Shown here piece by piece: positions 22,584 through 31,799 of a stretch of 64,000 bases of DNA (positions are counted from its first letter, which is position 1; every line of letters starts with the position of its first letter). Source of the DNA: Sulfurimonas sp. SAG-AH-194-C21 (GTDB lineage Bacteria; Campylobacterota; Campylobacteria; Campylobacterales; Sulfurimonadaceae); contig NZ_JAEMVC010000004.1 of the NCBI RefSeq assembly GCF_029215985.1, positions 1-64,000 on the forward strand, read 5' to 3'. The notes under the pieces were generated by a model. It did not search any database. It worked only from the letters and a program-made list of their open reading frames with translations, and was not told where the DNA came from. Both the position numbers and the translations under genes were made by a program.

Positions 22584-23378
22584 TTAATCAACTTGCTCAA
22601 AATGTAAACTGATTAGCTTTTCTAAAACCTCTAAAACTTCAACTTCATCACTTAGTGACTCAACTATAGTATGCATTGCAGCTTGGTAAGGATTAAACCC
22701 TTGAACTATAAGTTTTGCAGCATAGATAAGAAGTCGTGTCGATACTGCTTCTTGGATTTCACTATCATCAAGTTGACGTATCTCATCTGCAATGGTTACC
22801 AGTTTTTGAGCAGTATCTTCATCAACGCCACTCTCTTTAATTATGATTTCTTTTTCTACCTCTGCGTTTGGATAGTTAAAACTCAAGGCAATAAAACGCT
22901 GTTTTGTACTTGGCTTCATTCCTTTGAGAACATTTTGATAACCGGGATTATAAGAAACAACTAACATAAAGTTAGGATGTGCCTCTATGAGTTCTCCTGT
23001 TCTGTCTATAGGTAATACGCGACGATAATCTGCAAGAGAGTGAAGCACAACAGTTGTGTCCTTTCTCGCTTCTATAATCTCATCAAGATAACAGATACCA
23101 CCCTCACGGACTGCTTTAGTAAGAGGTCCATCTTGCCAGTATGTCCCATTTTCATCGATGAGGTGACGGCCTATGAGATCGGCTGCACTTAAATCATCGT
23201 GACAAACTACAGTATAAACATTTCGGTTTAACTTCTCCCCCATTGCTTCGATAAATCGTGTTTTACCACAACCAGTGGGTCCTTTTATAAGAATAGGTAA
23301 GTTCATAGATGCAGCAGCCTCAAAAAGTTCTACTTCGTTTGCTTGTGCTTTATAGTATGTGTTAGTTGTTTGACTCAT
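22584..23378 (-). CDS. norQ: NorQ, MoxR-type AAA+ ATPase for nitric oxide reductase maturation
   Basis: The 264-aa AAA+ protein of the CbbQ/NirQ/NorQ family carries Walker A GPTGCGKT (residues 33-40), Walker B CYLDEIIEA near 95-103 and an arginine-finger region near STKQRF. With NorD it inserts the non-haem iron of the cNor active site, as known from Paracoccus-type systems. It lies 10 nt after norD and is the last gene of norCBDQ. Confidence 0.92.
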   Translation of the reverse strand: MSQTTNTYYKAQANEVELFEAAASMNLPILIKGPTGCGKTRFIEAMGEKLNRNVYTVVCHDDLSAADLIGRHLIDENGTYWQDGPLTKAVREGGICYLDEIIEARKDTTVVLHSLADYRRVLPIDRTGELIEAHPNFMLVVSYNPGYQNVLKGMKPSTKQRFIALSFNYPNAEVEKEIIIKESGVDEDTAQKLVTIADEIRQLDDSEIQEAVSTRLLIYAAKLIVQGFNPYQAAMHTIVESLSDEVEVLEVLEKLISLHFEQVD

Positions 23379-23388
23379 AATTGTTTCC

Positions 23389-25125
23389 TTATTTTGTTAA
23401 GTTTAGATATATCTGTGGGAGTAGTGTTGGTAGTTTTTTACTATCTCTGATGAGTGCATACCCATTTTTACCAAATAGATAAGGCAGGTACTCTTTTGCT
23501 TCTATATCTATAGTGATACAAAAAGGAGTAAGTCCCAGCTTTTTAGCCTCAACTATAGCTTTTTTTGTATCTTCGACACCATATCTTCCATCATATCTAT
23601 CAACATCATTTGGTTTTCCATCGCTGATGATAAGTAGAAGTCGGTTTTGTGTTTTTTGTTTGACTAAGATACTTGAAGCCTCACGAATTGCGGCCCCTAG
23701 TCTTGTATAGTACCCCGGTTTTATGGCACTTATTCGCCCTCTTGTAAACGCAGAGTACTTCTCTTTAAAGTTTTTGATGATTTCTATACGGACATTTTTA
23801 TTTTTTAGTGACGAAAAAGTATAGATGCTAAAGTTATCTTGGAGCCTCTCAAGCGATTCCGAGAAGACTATAAGAGAGTCTTTTATAACGTCTATCACTC
23901 GTATCTCTTGGGTTATACCGGCTTCAGTGGAGAGTGAGACATCAGCTAAAATAAGAGTAGAAATGTCTCTTAACTTTTTTTCATAGTTCTCGTAAAATTT
24001 TTGGTGGTGCATGGACTTGTTTTGATGCCCTTTATACTCTATCCAAGTGTCGAGGTTAAGCTCATTTCCGTAAGGGAGTTTGTCATTTTTTATTCGCTCT
24101 AACTCCATCATATCTAACTCGCCCTCAAGTTTTTTGACTATCTTTTTGAGTTTGAGTGGTAACTCTTGGGCTTCTATGTTAGTAGTAAGATAGGGTTTTA
24201 TACAGACATAGTTTTTAAGGTATTTCTCTTTTGAATAGTCCCACTCATCTATAAAGTGCCCCTCACCTAATGGATACTCCTCTTTTGAGTGCATGGAAAG
24301 GTCAAGGTCGAGTTTAAGTCGGGCAGAGAGGTTGGCTTTTTTAGCCCCTAAAGTTATTTCATCTAAGTCCTCAGCATTATAAAGAGCATCCTCATCAAAA
24401 CTATCATCTTCACTTCTATCAACATTTACCTGCTCCATTATGCTCATCATGGCGTCAGGTAAAAAAGCTAAAAGTCCATCAGTCTCTTTTTTATCGTCTA
24501 ACTGGTTTGCTTTTTTCTTCATCTTTAGAGTATCTGTTTTCTCACTTGGTTTCTCATCTCTACGAGGTTCATCTTCATCATTAAAATCACTATATTTGTT
24601 AGATGAGTTTAAGGCTGGGTATATCCAAAAGATAGAAGGGTGTGCATCGAGGTTAGTGTCTCTTTGTTCATAAAAAGTTTTAAAACCAGGGTATATATTT
24701 ATGAGTTCGTTTATTGCGTTTGTATTTACATCTTCAAGTGAACCTTGTGCATTTTGCACTTTAGTAAACATAGCTATAAGCCAGTAGTAGAGTAGAATGT
24801 TTAGCTCTTTAGTCTCAAAATATGCGAGAGATGAAGGAAGATAAAGTGCATCTTCGTCTTGCCATGGAAGAAAAAAGAGAGTACCACTTGCAGAGATTTT
24901 CTCTAAAAGAGTACGATTCTTTTCTACAAATCGTTTATCAGTAATGTGTAAATCTTTTCCTTTTTTACCACCTAAAAGATGGTAAAAAAGTTTAAGAGAT
25001 TTACTTATGTCAAGAAATGAGACAGATGCCTCTTTAAAAGTTTTATCTGTATTTTTATCTAAAAACTTATTCCAAAACTTGCCAATAGTCTCTTCGTATT
25101 CAAGAGCAGCAAGTATGGAAGCCAT
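23389..25125 (-). CDS. norD: NorD, VWA-domain protein for nitric oxide reductase maturation
   Basis: This 578-aa cytoplasmic protein has a C-terminal VWA domain with MIDAS residues (LILADVSLST near residue 390 and IISDGKPNDVDRY near 505). The central region (about 200-270) is acidic and low complexity. NorD partners NorQ in loading iron into NorB. The start is 3 nt after norB, indicating a coupled operon. Confidence 0.9.
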   Translation of the reverse strand: MASILAALEYEETIGKFWNKFLDKNTDKTFKEASVSFLDISKSLKLFYHLLGGKKGKDLHITDKRFVEKNRTLLEKISASGTLFFLPWQDEDALYLPSSLAYFETKELNILLYYWLIAMFTKVQNAQGSLEDVNTNAINELINIYPGFKTFYEQRDTNLDAHPSIFWIYPALNSSNKYSDFNDEDEPRRDEKPSEKTDTLKMKKKANQLDDKKETDGLLAFLPDAMMSIMEQVNVDRSEDDSFDEDALYNAEDLDEITLGAKKANLSARLKLDLDLSMHSKEEYPLGEGHFIDEWDYSKEKYLKNYVCIKPYLTTNIEAQELPLKLKKIVKKLEGELDMMELERIKNDKLPYGNELNLDTWIEYKGHQNKSMHHQKFYENYEKKLRDISTLILADVSLSTEAGITQEIRVIDVIKDSLIVFSESLERLQDNFSIYTFSSLKNKNVRIEIIKNFKEKYSAFTRGRISAIKPGYYTRLGAAIREASSILVKQKTQNRLLLIISDGKPNDVDRYDGRYGVEDTKKAIVEAKKLGLTPFCITIDIEAKEYLPYLFGKNGYALIRDSKKLPTLLPQIYLNLTK

Positions 25126-25128
25126 TTT

Positions 25129-26499
<1,371 letters not shown>

Positions 26500-26503
26500 C
26501 TAT

Positions 26504-26950
26504 TTATCCTTCAATATTTGGTGGCCATTCGTTATCGTCGATACGAGATGTCCAGATTAAGAAGTCAGCAAGATCATTTACTTGTGCTTCACTTAGGTGA
26601 AACTGAGGCATTTTTCTTCTGCCAGGCTCGCCTAGTGGTTGAGCTGCCATCCAGCCGTTGAGGTATGCTTTAAAGGCAACTTCATCTTTTAAACCACGTC
26701 TATCAAAAACATTTGCAAGCTCTGGAGCATAGTATGCACCTTCACCCATAATAGTATGACAACCAACACAGTTGTTTACTTCCCATAAATTTTTACCCCG
26801 TGCAACAGATTCTGTAATCTTATCTGCGTTTGATAATTTAGGTACTTTTTGTACAGTATCGACAGTAAGACCAGCAAATACTAAGATGGCAAATAAAGAA
26901 CCACCGAAGTAAATATTTCTAGCCATACTTTTGGTAATACGTTCAGACAT
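26504..26950 (-). CDS. norC: Nitric oxide reductase cytochrome c subunit NorC
   Basis: The 148-aa membrane-anchored cytochrome has one N-terminal helix (about residues 13-31) and one haem site, CVGCH at 61-65, with a probable Met ligand in KMPQFHL near 118. It passes electrons to NorB. An AGGAG ribosome site precedes the ATG. Its promoter lies in the 134-bp gap shared with the Rrf2 gene, which contains inverted repeats. Confidence 0.93.
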   Translation of the reverse strand: MSERITKSMARNIYFGGSLFAILVFAGLTVDTVQKVPKLSNADKITESVARGKNLWEVNNCVGCHTIMGEGAYYAPELANVFDRRGLKDEVAFKAYLNGWMAAQPLGEPGRRKMPQFHLSEAQVNDLADFLIWTSRIDDNEWPPNIEG

Positions 26951-26970
26951 AAGTAACTCCTATTTAATTT

Positions 26971-26984
26971 CTACCTTTAAGTAG
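26971..26984. promoter_or_regulatory. Candidate Rrf2-regulator operator 1 (norC side)
   Basis: CTAC-N6-GTAG inverted repeat, with centre CTTTAA, 21-34 nt upstream of norC. It matches the spacing and half-sites of operator 2. Confidence 0.6.
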
Positions 26985-27013
26985 TATTTGAAATGTTAAC
27001 TTAAAATAACTTA

Positions 27014-27033
27014 ATACTACCTTTTAGTAGTAT
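27014..27033. promoter_or_regulatory. Candidate Rrf2-regulator operator 2
   Basis: ATACTAC-N6-GTAGTAT, a perfect 7-bp inverted repeat with centre CTTTTA. It lies just upstream of the -10 of the Rrf2 gene, so it would allow autorepression, and 64-83 nt before norC. Confidence 0.65.
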
Positions 27034-27036
27034 TTA

Positions 27037-27049
27037 ATACTTTTAGTAT
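27037..27049. promoter_or_regulatory. Half-similar palindrome overlapping the Rrf2 promoter
   Basis: ATACT-N3-AGTAT, ending on the first base of the -10 box. It shares the TAC/GTA half-site ends of the two operators with shorter spacing, and is a weaker candidate. Confidence 0.35.
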
Positions 27050-27054
27050 ATAAT
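27049..27054 (+). promoter_or_regulatory. Putative -10 element of the Rrf2 gene
   Basis: TATAAT, with a predicted transcription start near 27061 and AAGGAG ribosome site before the ATG at 27085. Confidence 0.55.
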
Positions 27055-27084
27055 TGGGTATGATTTCAAAAATAAAGGAGTCTT

Positions 27085-27495
27085 ATGCAGTTAAATAACA
27101 CAACGCAATATGCAATTAGAATGTTAAACTATATGGCAAATTCACATAAAAGTCTTCATCGTGCTAAAGAACTCTCAGAAAAACTTGAGATACCATATAA
27201 ATTTTTAACTAAAATTATGACAGAGTTGGTAAAAGCTGATTTTATTGTTTCGATAAGGGGAAGAGAAGGTGGGTATACGTTAGCTAAACCGGCATCAGAA
27301 ATAATGATTTTAGATATTTTAAATCAATTTGGAGAACTTATCCAACAAAATGAGTGTGTCTTAGGTATAGGTACATGCGACAGTGAAAAAAAATGTTCAT
27401 TACACGATCAATGGGTGGCTCCTAAAGAGATGATGATAAAAATGTTTGCTGAAACAAGTTTGGAAAACTTAGAAGGTGATGAGTTTAAAATATAG
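27085..27495 (+). CDS. Rrf2-family regulator, probable NO sensor (NsrR-like)
   Basis: This 136-aa winged-helix regulator has three conserved cysteines, C91, C98 and C104 (spacing C-X6-C-X5-C), the pattern used to bind an NO-sensitive iron-sulfur cluster in NsrR. It is divergent from norC with palindromic sites between them, so it most likely represses norCBDQ and itself until NO destroys its cluster. The name NsrR is an inference from context. Related Rrf2 proteins sense iron-sulfur status instead. Confidence 0.82.
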   Translation: MQLNNTTQYAIRMLNYMANSHKSLHRAKELSEKLEIPYKFLTKIMTELVKADFIVSIRGREGGYTLAKPASEIMILDILNQFGELIQQNECVLGIGTCDSEKKCSLHDQWVAPKEMMIKMFAETSLENLEGDEFKI

Positions 27496-27759
27496 ATTGA
27501 ATTAAATAGGCTGACAAACTAAAGAGAATAAATAGTCTTGAGGAGAGAAAATATATACTAAATAAATCTATCAACTTAAGACAAATTATATCAATAGAAT
27601 GTAAAATTAATGTTAAATATAGTGTATATAAATTTATTTTAAGTATTAATTATGGATAAATTTATTTTAATTGCTTAAAAATAGTTCAAAGTAAAGGTAT
27701 AAATAAAAGATAACTTCTGTATAATCCAAATAACTTAAAGATAAGAAGAGAAAAAGCCG
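27496..27759 (+). other. AT-rich intergenic region with a 15-bp direct repeat and a promoter
   Basis: 264 nt without a credible gene. ATAAATTTATTTTAA occurs twice, at 27628-27642 and 27656-27670, with starts 28 bp apart. A TATAAT -10 lies at 27720-27725, 35 nt before the next gene. No terminator hairpin for the Rrf2 gene was evident. Confidence 0.5.
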
Positions 27760-29331
27760 ATGCAGACCCCACTAGAGAGTTTTATAGACCACAAGGCCGA
27801 TACTGGAATGCAGTGCGGATCTTATGGTATTGATATCCCTGCACTTAAAGAGGGTGAGCAGTATAGGTTTCACTTTGACGCTGTTGTTTGTGTTGGTTGT
27901 CGCTGTTGTGAAGTGGCTTGTAATGAGCAAAACAATAACCCTGCAGATATAAAATGGCGAAGAGTTGGTGAGATGGAAGGTGGTGACTTTCCTGCGTTTA
28001 CTCAGATGTTAAACTCAATGTCTTGTAACCACTGTATAGACCCTGAATGTCTTATAGGTTGTCCTACTGAGTCTTATATAAAGATAGAAGAAACAGGTAT
28101 CGTTATCCATGATGATGATACTTGTATAGGGTGTCAGTACTGTACTTGGAACTGTCCGTATGGCGTTCCCGTTTTTCATGAAGAGCGAAATATCGTTACA
28201 AAATGTCATATGTGTCATGAACGCCTCGATGTTGGTCAGTCTCCTGCTTGTGTACAAGCTTGTCCAGCTGGAGCTATAGAGATAGAAGCTGTAAATATTA
28301 AAGAGTGGTTGGATGAGAAAATAGATGAAGAGGGTAATATGCCCTTTTTACCTGATGCTCGTATAACGAACTCTACAACTCGTTATACACTCCCTGATAA
28401 TTTACCTGATGATATGAAAGAAGTGGATGAGCATATCTTAAAACCTGCACATAAAGAGTTACCACTCGTTTTTATGACAGTACTTACTCAAATCTCACTA
28501 GGTGGTTTTTTAGCACTTTTCTTAGGCGATACTATGAGCCTTTTTGGTTTTGAATCAACAAGTTGGATTATGGCACTTTTAGTAATGCTACCAGCAGCAT
28601 TAGGTTTACCTTTATCAGCACTACACTTAGGTCGTCCATTTTTAGCACTTACTGCTATGAAAAATATCAAAACATCATGGTTGTCTCGCGAGGCAGCGGC
28701 TCTTGGACTCTTTACTGGAATGATGAGTGGTGTTGTGGCTCTGTACTTTTTTCAAGTAAACGCCACGCTGCGTTTAGCTTTTGAAGCACTCACTTTAGCT
28801 GTTGGCGTTTACGGTATCTATGCACAAGCGATGATTTACCGTATAAGAGCGAGACCATCGTGGGACAGAACTACAACTAACATGAAGTTTTTTGGTGTGG
28901 CTTATGTAGGTATATTTTTACTCTCCTTTGCAAGTGCACTTTTAAGTCTTGGTGATGTTGTTATTCCTCTGATAGCTATGGGAATGCTCGGTGCATTAGC
29001 ACAACTATTTTTCACATACGAAGATACAAGAAGTCTAGATACTATAGAAGCAAACCAGTACGAACTCCAACGCACAAAAAGACTTTTAAATGAGAATTTT
29101 TTACGTGTGAAAATAGGGCGTCTGATAAGTTTAGTTCTGGCAGGTGTCATTCTTCCTTTATTAGCATTAGTTTTTGCAGGAAGTGGTTCGTTTGGTCTAG
29201 TATCACTTATAATGTTCTTAGCCTTAGTCATAAGCTTAACAAGTGAGATAAGTGATAGATTTTTATTTTATACAACTGTTGTTCCTTTGAGTATGGCAGG
29301 TGGATTTTTTGTAGGAAAACAGAGAACTTAG
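27760..29331 (+). CDS. DmsB-DmsC fusion: four-cluster iron-sulfur protein joined to a membrane anchor
   Basis: The 523-aa protein starts with a DmsB/NrfC-like ferredoxin part. There are four cysteine sets: C44-C54, C89-C101 region, C122-C132 region, C149-C168 region. From about residue 235 on it has roughly eight hydrophobic helices as in DmsC/NrfD-type quinol-interacting subunits. The two are usually separate genes. It would carry electrons between the quinone pool and a molybdopterin enzyme. The nearest unpaired one is the nitrate reductase-like gene at 31800, two genes on. No signal peptide is seen, so the iron-sulfur part probably faces the cytoplasm. Confidence 0.85.
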   Translation: MQTPLESFIDHKADTGMQCGSYGIDIPALKEGEQYRFHFDAVVCVGCRCCEVACNEQNNNPADIKWRRVGEMEGGDFPAFTQMLNSMSCNHCIDPECLIGCPTESYIKIEETGIVIHDDDTCIGCQYCTWNCPYGVPVFHEERNIVTKCHMCHERLDVGQSPACVQACPAGAIEIEAVNIKEWLDEKIDEEGNMPFLPDARITNSTTRYTLPDNLPDDMKEVDEHILKPAHKELPLVFMTVLTQISLGGFLALFLGDTMSLFGFESTSWIMALLVMLPAALGLPLSALHLGRPFLALTAMKNIKTSWLSREAAALGLFTGMMSGVVALYFFQVNATLRLAFEALTLAVGVYGIYAQAMIYRIRARPSWDRTTTNMKFFGVAYVGIFLLSFASALLSLGDVVIPLIAMGMLGALAQLFFTYEDTRSLDTIEANQYELQRTKRLLNENFLRVKIGRLISLVLAGVILPLLALVFAGSGSFGLVSLIMFLALVISLTSEISDRFLFYTTVVPLSMAGGFFVGKQRT

Positions 29332-29362
29332 CTTAGTTAGAATCTTTTTAGGAGAATTAACG

Positions 29363-31723
29363 ATGTTTAGACAATCAATTAAGACAAATATAACACTTAC
29401 CTTCCTTTTTCTTTTGAGTGCAATATCTTCCGCACTCATATATACTCAGTATTATTTTAATTCTAATTTAGCGATTGAATCAACAACAAAAACTTTTAAA
29501 CTAGTGGGAAATAACATCTTAGATGAAGTTGCTAAAAGCCATAAAATGGTTGAAAACCTCATTTTAGCAAATGTTTCAAATACTAATATTTATCATAAAA
29601 TAAACTTTCAAACAACTCATCCAGCGACTCAAGATTTAATTGGCATCTTAGAAATTGGTACAGGAATGTATTCAGCTTATTTTACACATAAAGATGGCTC
29701 ATTTTTTATGGTGATAAATCTATCAGAATTTAAAGAACTTTATGAAGTCTATGATATCCCAAATAAAGCAAAATGGTTAGTGGTTAAAAACTATAAAAAC
29801 AAAGCACAATATACACTACTAGACGAGGTACAAAAAACTATAAGCATATATGAAAAAGAAAAAGTTTTTAACCCCTTAAAGAGAGAGTGGTATAAACAAG
29901 CACTCAACTCTACAAAAGTTATTACTATTAAGCCATATATATTTGCTAGTATTCAAGAACTAGGAACTACTTATATTATGCAAACCAATCAAAAAGGCAC
30001 AGTTTTAGGTATTGATTTTACTATGAAGAAATTAAGTGAATTTTTAAGTTTACAAACATTTGAGGATAGCTCTGAAGTGTTTATGTTTAATAAAAAGGGG
30101 CAGAAATTTGTCTCTTCGGAATATGCTGCAAAAACGATGATGGATACAGTGGACATTTCTACAGAACTTAAGCAAGCTTTCCTTAGTCAAAATAATAATG
30201 TTATTGAATATAAAAAAGATGGCAAGAACTATCTTGCAATGTATCAGAAATTAGGAGAGAGCCTCTTTTTAGGAATAAAAGTTGATACACAAGTCCTTTT
30301 AAAACCTTATATAAAGAGTATGCAATATTCTCTTGGAATTTCCCTCATTTTATTACTACTAAGTATACCAATTATCTTTTTTGCAGTGAGTAAAATTGTA
30401 AAACCTATCAAGGCCCTCATCCAAGAAAATGAAAAGATAAAGAATCGCAAATTTGATGATGTATCAATGATAAAGAGTAATATCATCGAGTTTAGAGAAC
30501 TTTCAAAATCTCAGGTTGCTATGTCTCATAGTATTAGTGAGTATCAAAAATCGCAAGCAGAATTACTGGATGCTATTGTAAAACTTATAGCTGAAGCAAT
30601 TGATGCAAAGTCACCGTATACCGGTGGACACTGTGCAAGAGTTCCAAAAATAGCACAGATGCTTGTTAATAAAGCAAGTGGATTAAAAGAGGGAGCTTTT
30701 AAAGAGTTTACATTAGAGAGTCCAGATGCACTTAGAGAGTTTGAGATAGGAGCATGGTTACATGACTGTGGAAAAGTAACGACACCAGAGTATGTCGTGG
30801 ATAAGTCTACTAAGTTAGAGACTATTTATAATAGGATTCATGAGATACGTACTCGTTTTGAAGTGCTTTGGAGAGATGCACAAATAGCTTATCTTGAGTC
30901 TAAGTTAAATAAAACAGCTGAAGAAGTTGCACTTGAAACACTGAATGAAAGACAAAAACAGTTAGTAGATGATTTTGAATTTATAGCAAGTGTAAATATT
31001 GGCGGTGAGTTTATGAGCCAAGAGAAGCAGAAAAGAATTCAAGATATCTCAAATGAAGAGTGGACTCGACATTTTGATGACTCTTTAGGCCTTGGAGAAA
31101 TAGAAAAGCTTAGATGTGATACAGACAACAATAAAAATTTACCAACCAAAGAAAAATTATTAAGTGATAAAAAAGAGCATATAGTAAAGAGAGAAAATTT
31201 TGACTACAAATCATATGCTGAGTATGGTTTTACAGAAGATGTCCCAGAGTATTTATATAATTATGGAGAGGTTTATAATCTTTGTATCCAAAAAGGTACA
31301 TTAAGTGCGGAAGAGAGGTATAAAATAAACGAGCATGTGATTGTCACTATAAAAATGTTAGAGAAGATACCATTTCCTTCTCATATGGTCAACATTCCAG
31401 AGTATGCAGGTACACATCATGAAACACTCATCGGAACGGGCTACCCGCGAGGACTTACAAAGGATGAACTTTCTATTCCTGCACGGATTATGGCTCTTGC
31501 TGATGTTTTTGAAGCATTGACAGCTTCTGATAGACCTTATAAAAAGGCTAAAACACTTTCTGAATCTATTAAAATTCTCTCATTTATGGTTAAGGATCAA
31601 CATTTAGATGCAGATGTGTTTGAACTATTTTTAAGTAGTGGTGTTTATAAAGTTTATGCTCATGAGTATCTGAAAACTGAGCAGATAGATGACGTAGATA
31701 TACAAGAGTATCTTAATGCTTAA
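29363..31723 (+). CDS. Membrane sensor with HD-GYP-type phosphodiesterase domain
   Basis: The 786-aa protein has a membrane helix near residues 9-30, an extracytoplasmic sensor region to about 320 (Cache-like), and a second helix near 325-348. A HAMP-like linker and a C-terminal HD-GYP domain follow. HD is at 468-469 (WLHDCGKV) and GYP near 692 (GTGYPRG). HD-GYP enzymes degrade cyclic di-GMP. The spacing between the two motifs is about 220 residues where about 65 is usual, so an insert of roughly 150 residues splits the domain. AGGAG precedes the ATG. It lies within a nitrate gene group, which hints at nitrogen- or redox-linked signalling. Confidence 0.84.
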   Translation: MFRQSIKTNITLTFLFLLSAISSALIYTQYYFNSNLAIESTTKTFKLVGNNILDEVAKSHKMVENLILANVSNTNIYHKINFQTTHPATQDLIGILEIGTGMYSAYFTHKDGSFFMVINLSEFKELYEVYDIPNKAKWLVVKNYKNKAQYTLLDEVQKTISIYEKEKVFNPLKREWYKQALNSTKVITIKPYIFASIQELGTTYIMQTNQKGTVLGIDFTMKKLSEFLSLQTFEDSSEVFMFNKKGQKFVSSEYAAKTMMDTVDISTELKQAFLSQNNNVIEYKKDGKNYLAMYQKLGESLFLGIKVDTQVLLKPYIKSMQYSLGISLILLLLSIPIIFFAVSKIVKPIKALIQENEKIKNRKFDDVSMIKSNIIEFRELSKSQVAMSHSISEYQKSQAELLDAIVKLIAEAIDAKSPYTGGHCARVPKIAQMLVNKASGLKEGAFKEFTLESPDALREFEIGAWLHDCGKVTTPEYVVDKSTKLETIYNRIHEIRTRFEVLWRDAQIAYLESKLNKTAEEVALETLNERQKQLVDDFEFIASVNIGGEFMSQEKQKRIQDISNEEWTRHFDDSLGLGEIEKLRCDTDNNKNLPTKEKLLSDKKEHIVKRENFDYKSYAEYGFTEDVPEYLYNYGEVYNLCIQKGTLSAEERYKINEHVIVTIKMLEKIPFPSHMVNIPEYAGTHHETLIGTGYPRGLTKDELSIPARIMALADVFEALTASDRPYKKAKTLSESIKILSFMVKDQHLDADVFELFLSSGVYKVYAHEYLKTEQIDDVDIQEYLNA

Positions 31724-31753
31724 TTATTACACTTTAAGAGAGCTTTTTGATGT

Positions 31754-31786
31754 CTATTTTATGCTATTATTTAATCAATAAAATAG
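31754..31786. other. Inverted repeat upstream of the nitrate reductase-like gene
   Basis: Arms CTATTTTAT (31754-31762) and ATAAAATAG (31778-31786) are perfectly complementary with a 15-nt loop. They end 13 nt before the start codon at 31800, so the hairpin could influence ribosome access or be an operator. Confidence 0.35.
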
Positions 31787-31799
31787 TAAAGAGATTGTG

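Noticed and set aside
22584..25125. MoxR ATPase plus VWA protein as a defence-type module
   Set aside because: Their fixed order behind norC and norB and their sequence marks identify them as NorQ and NorD.
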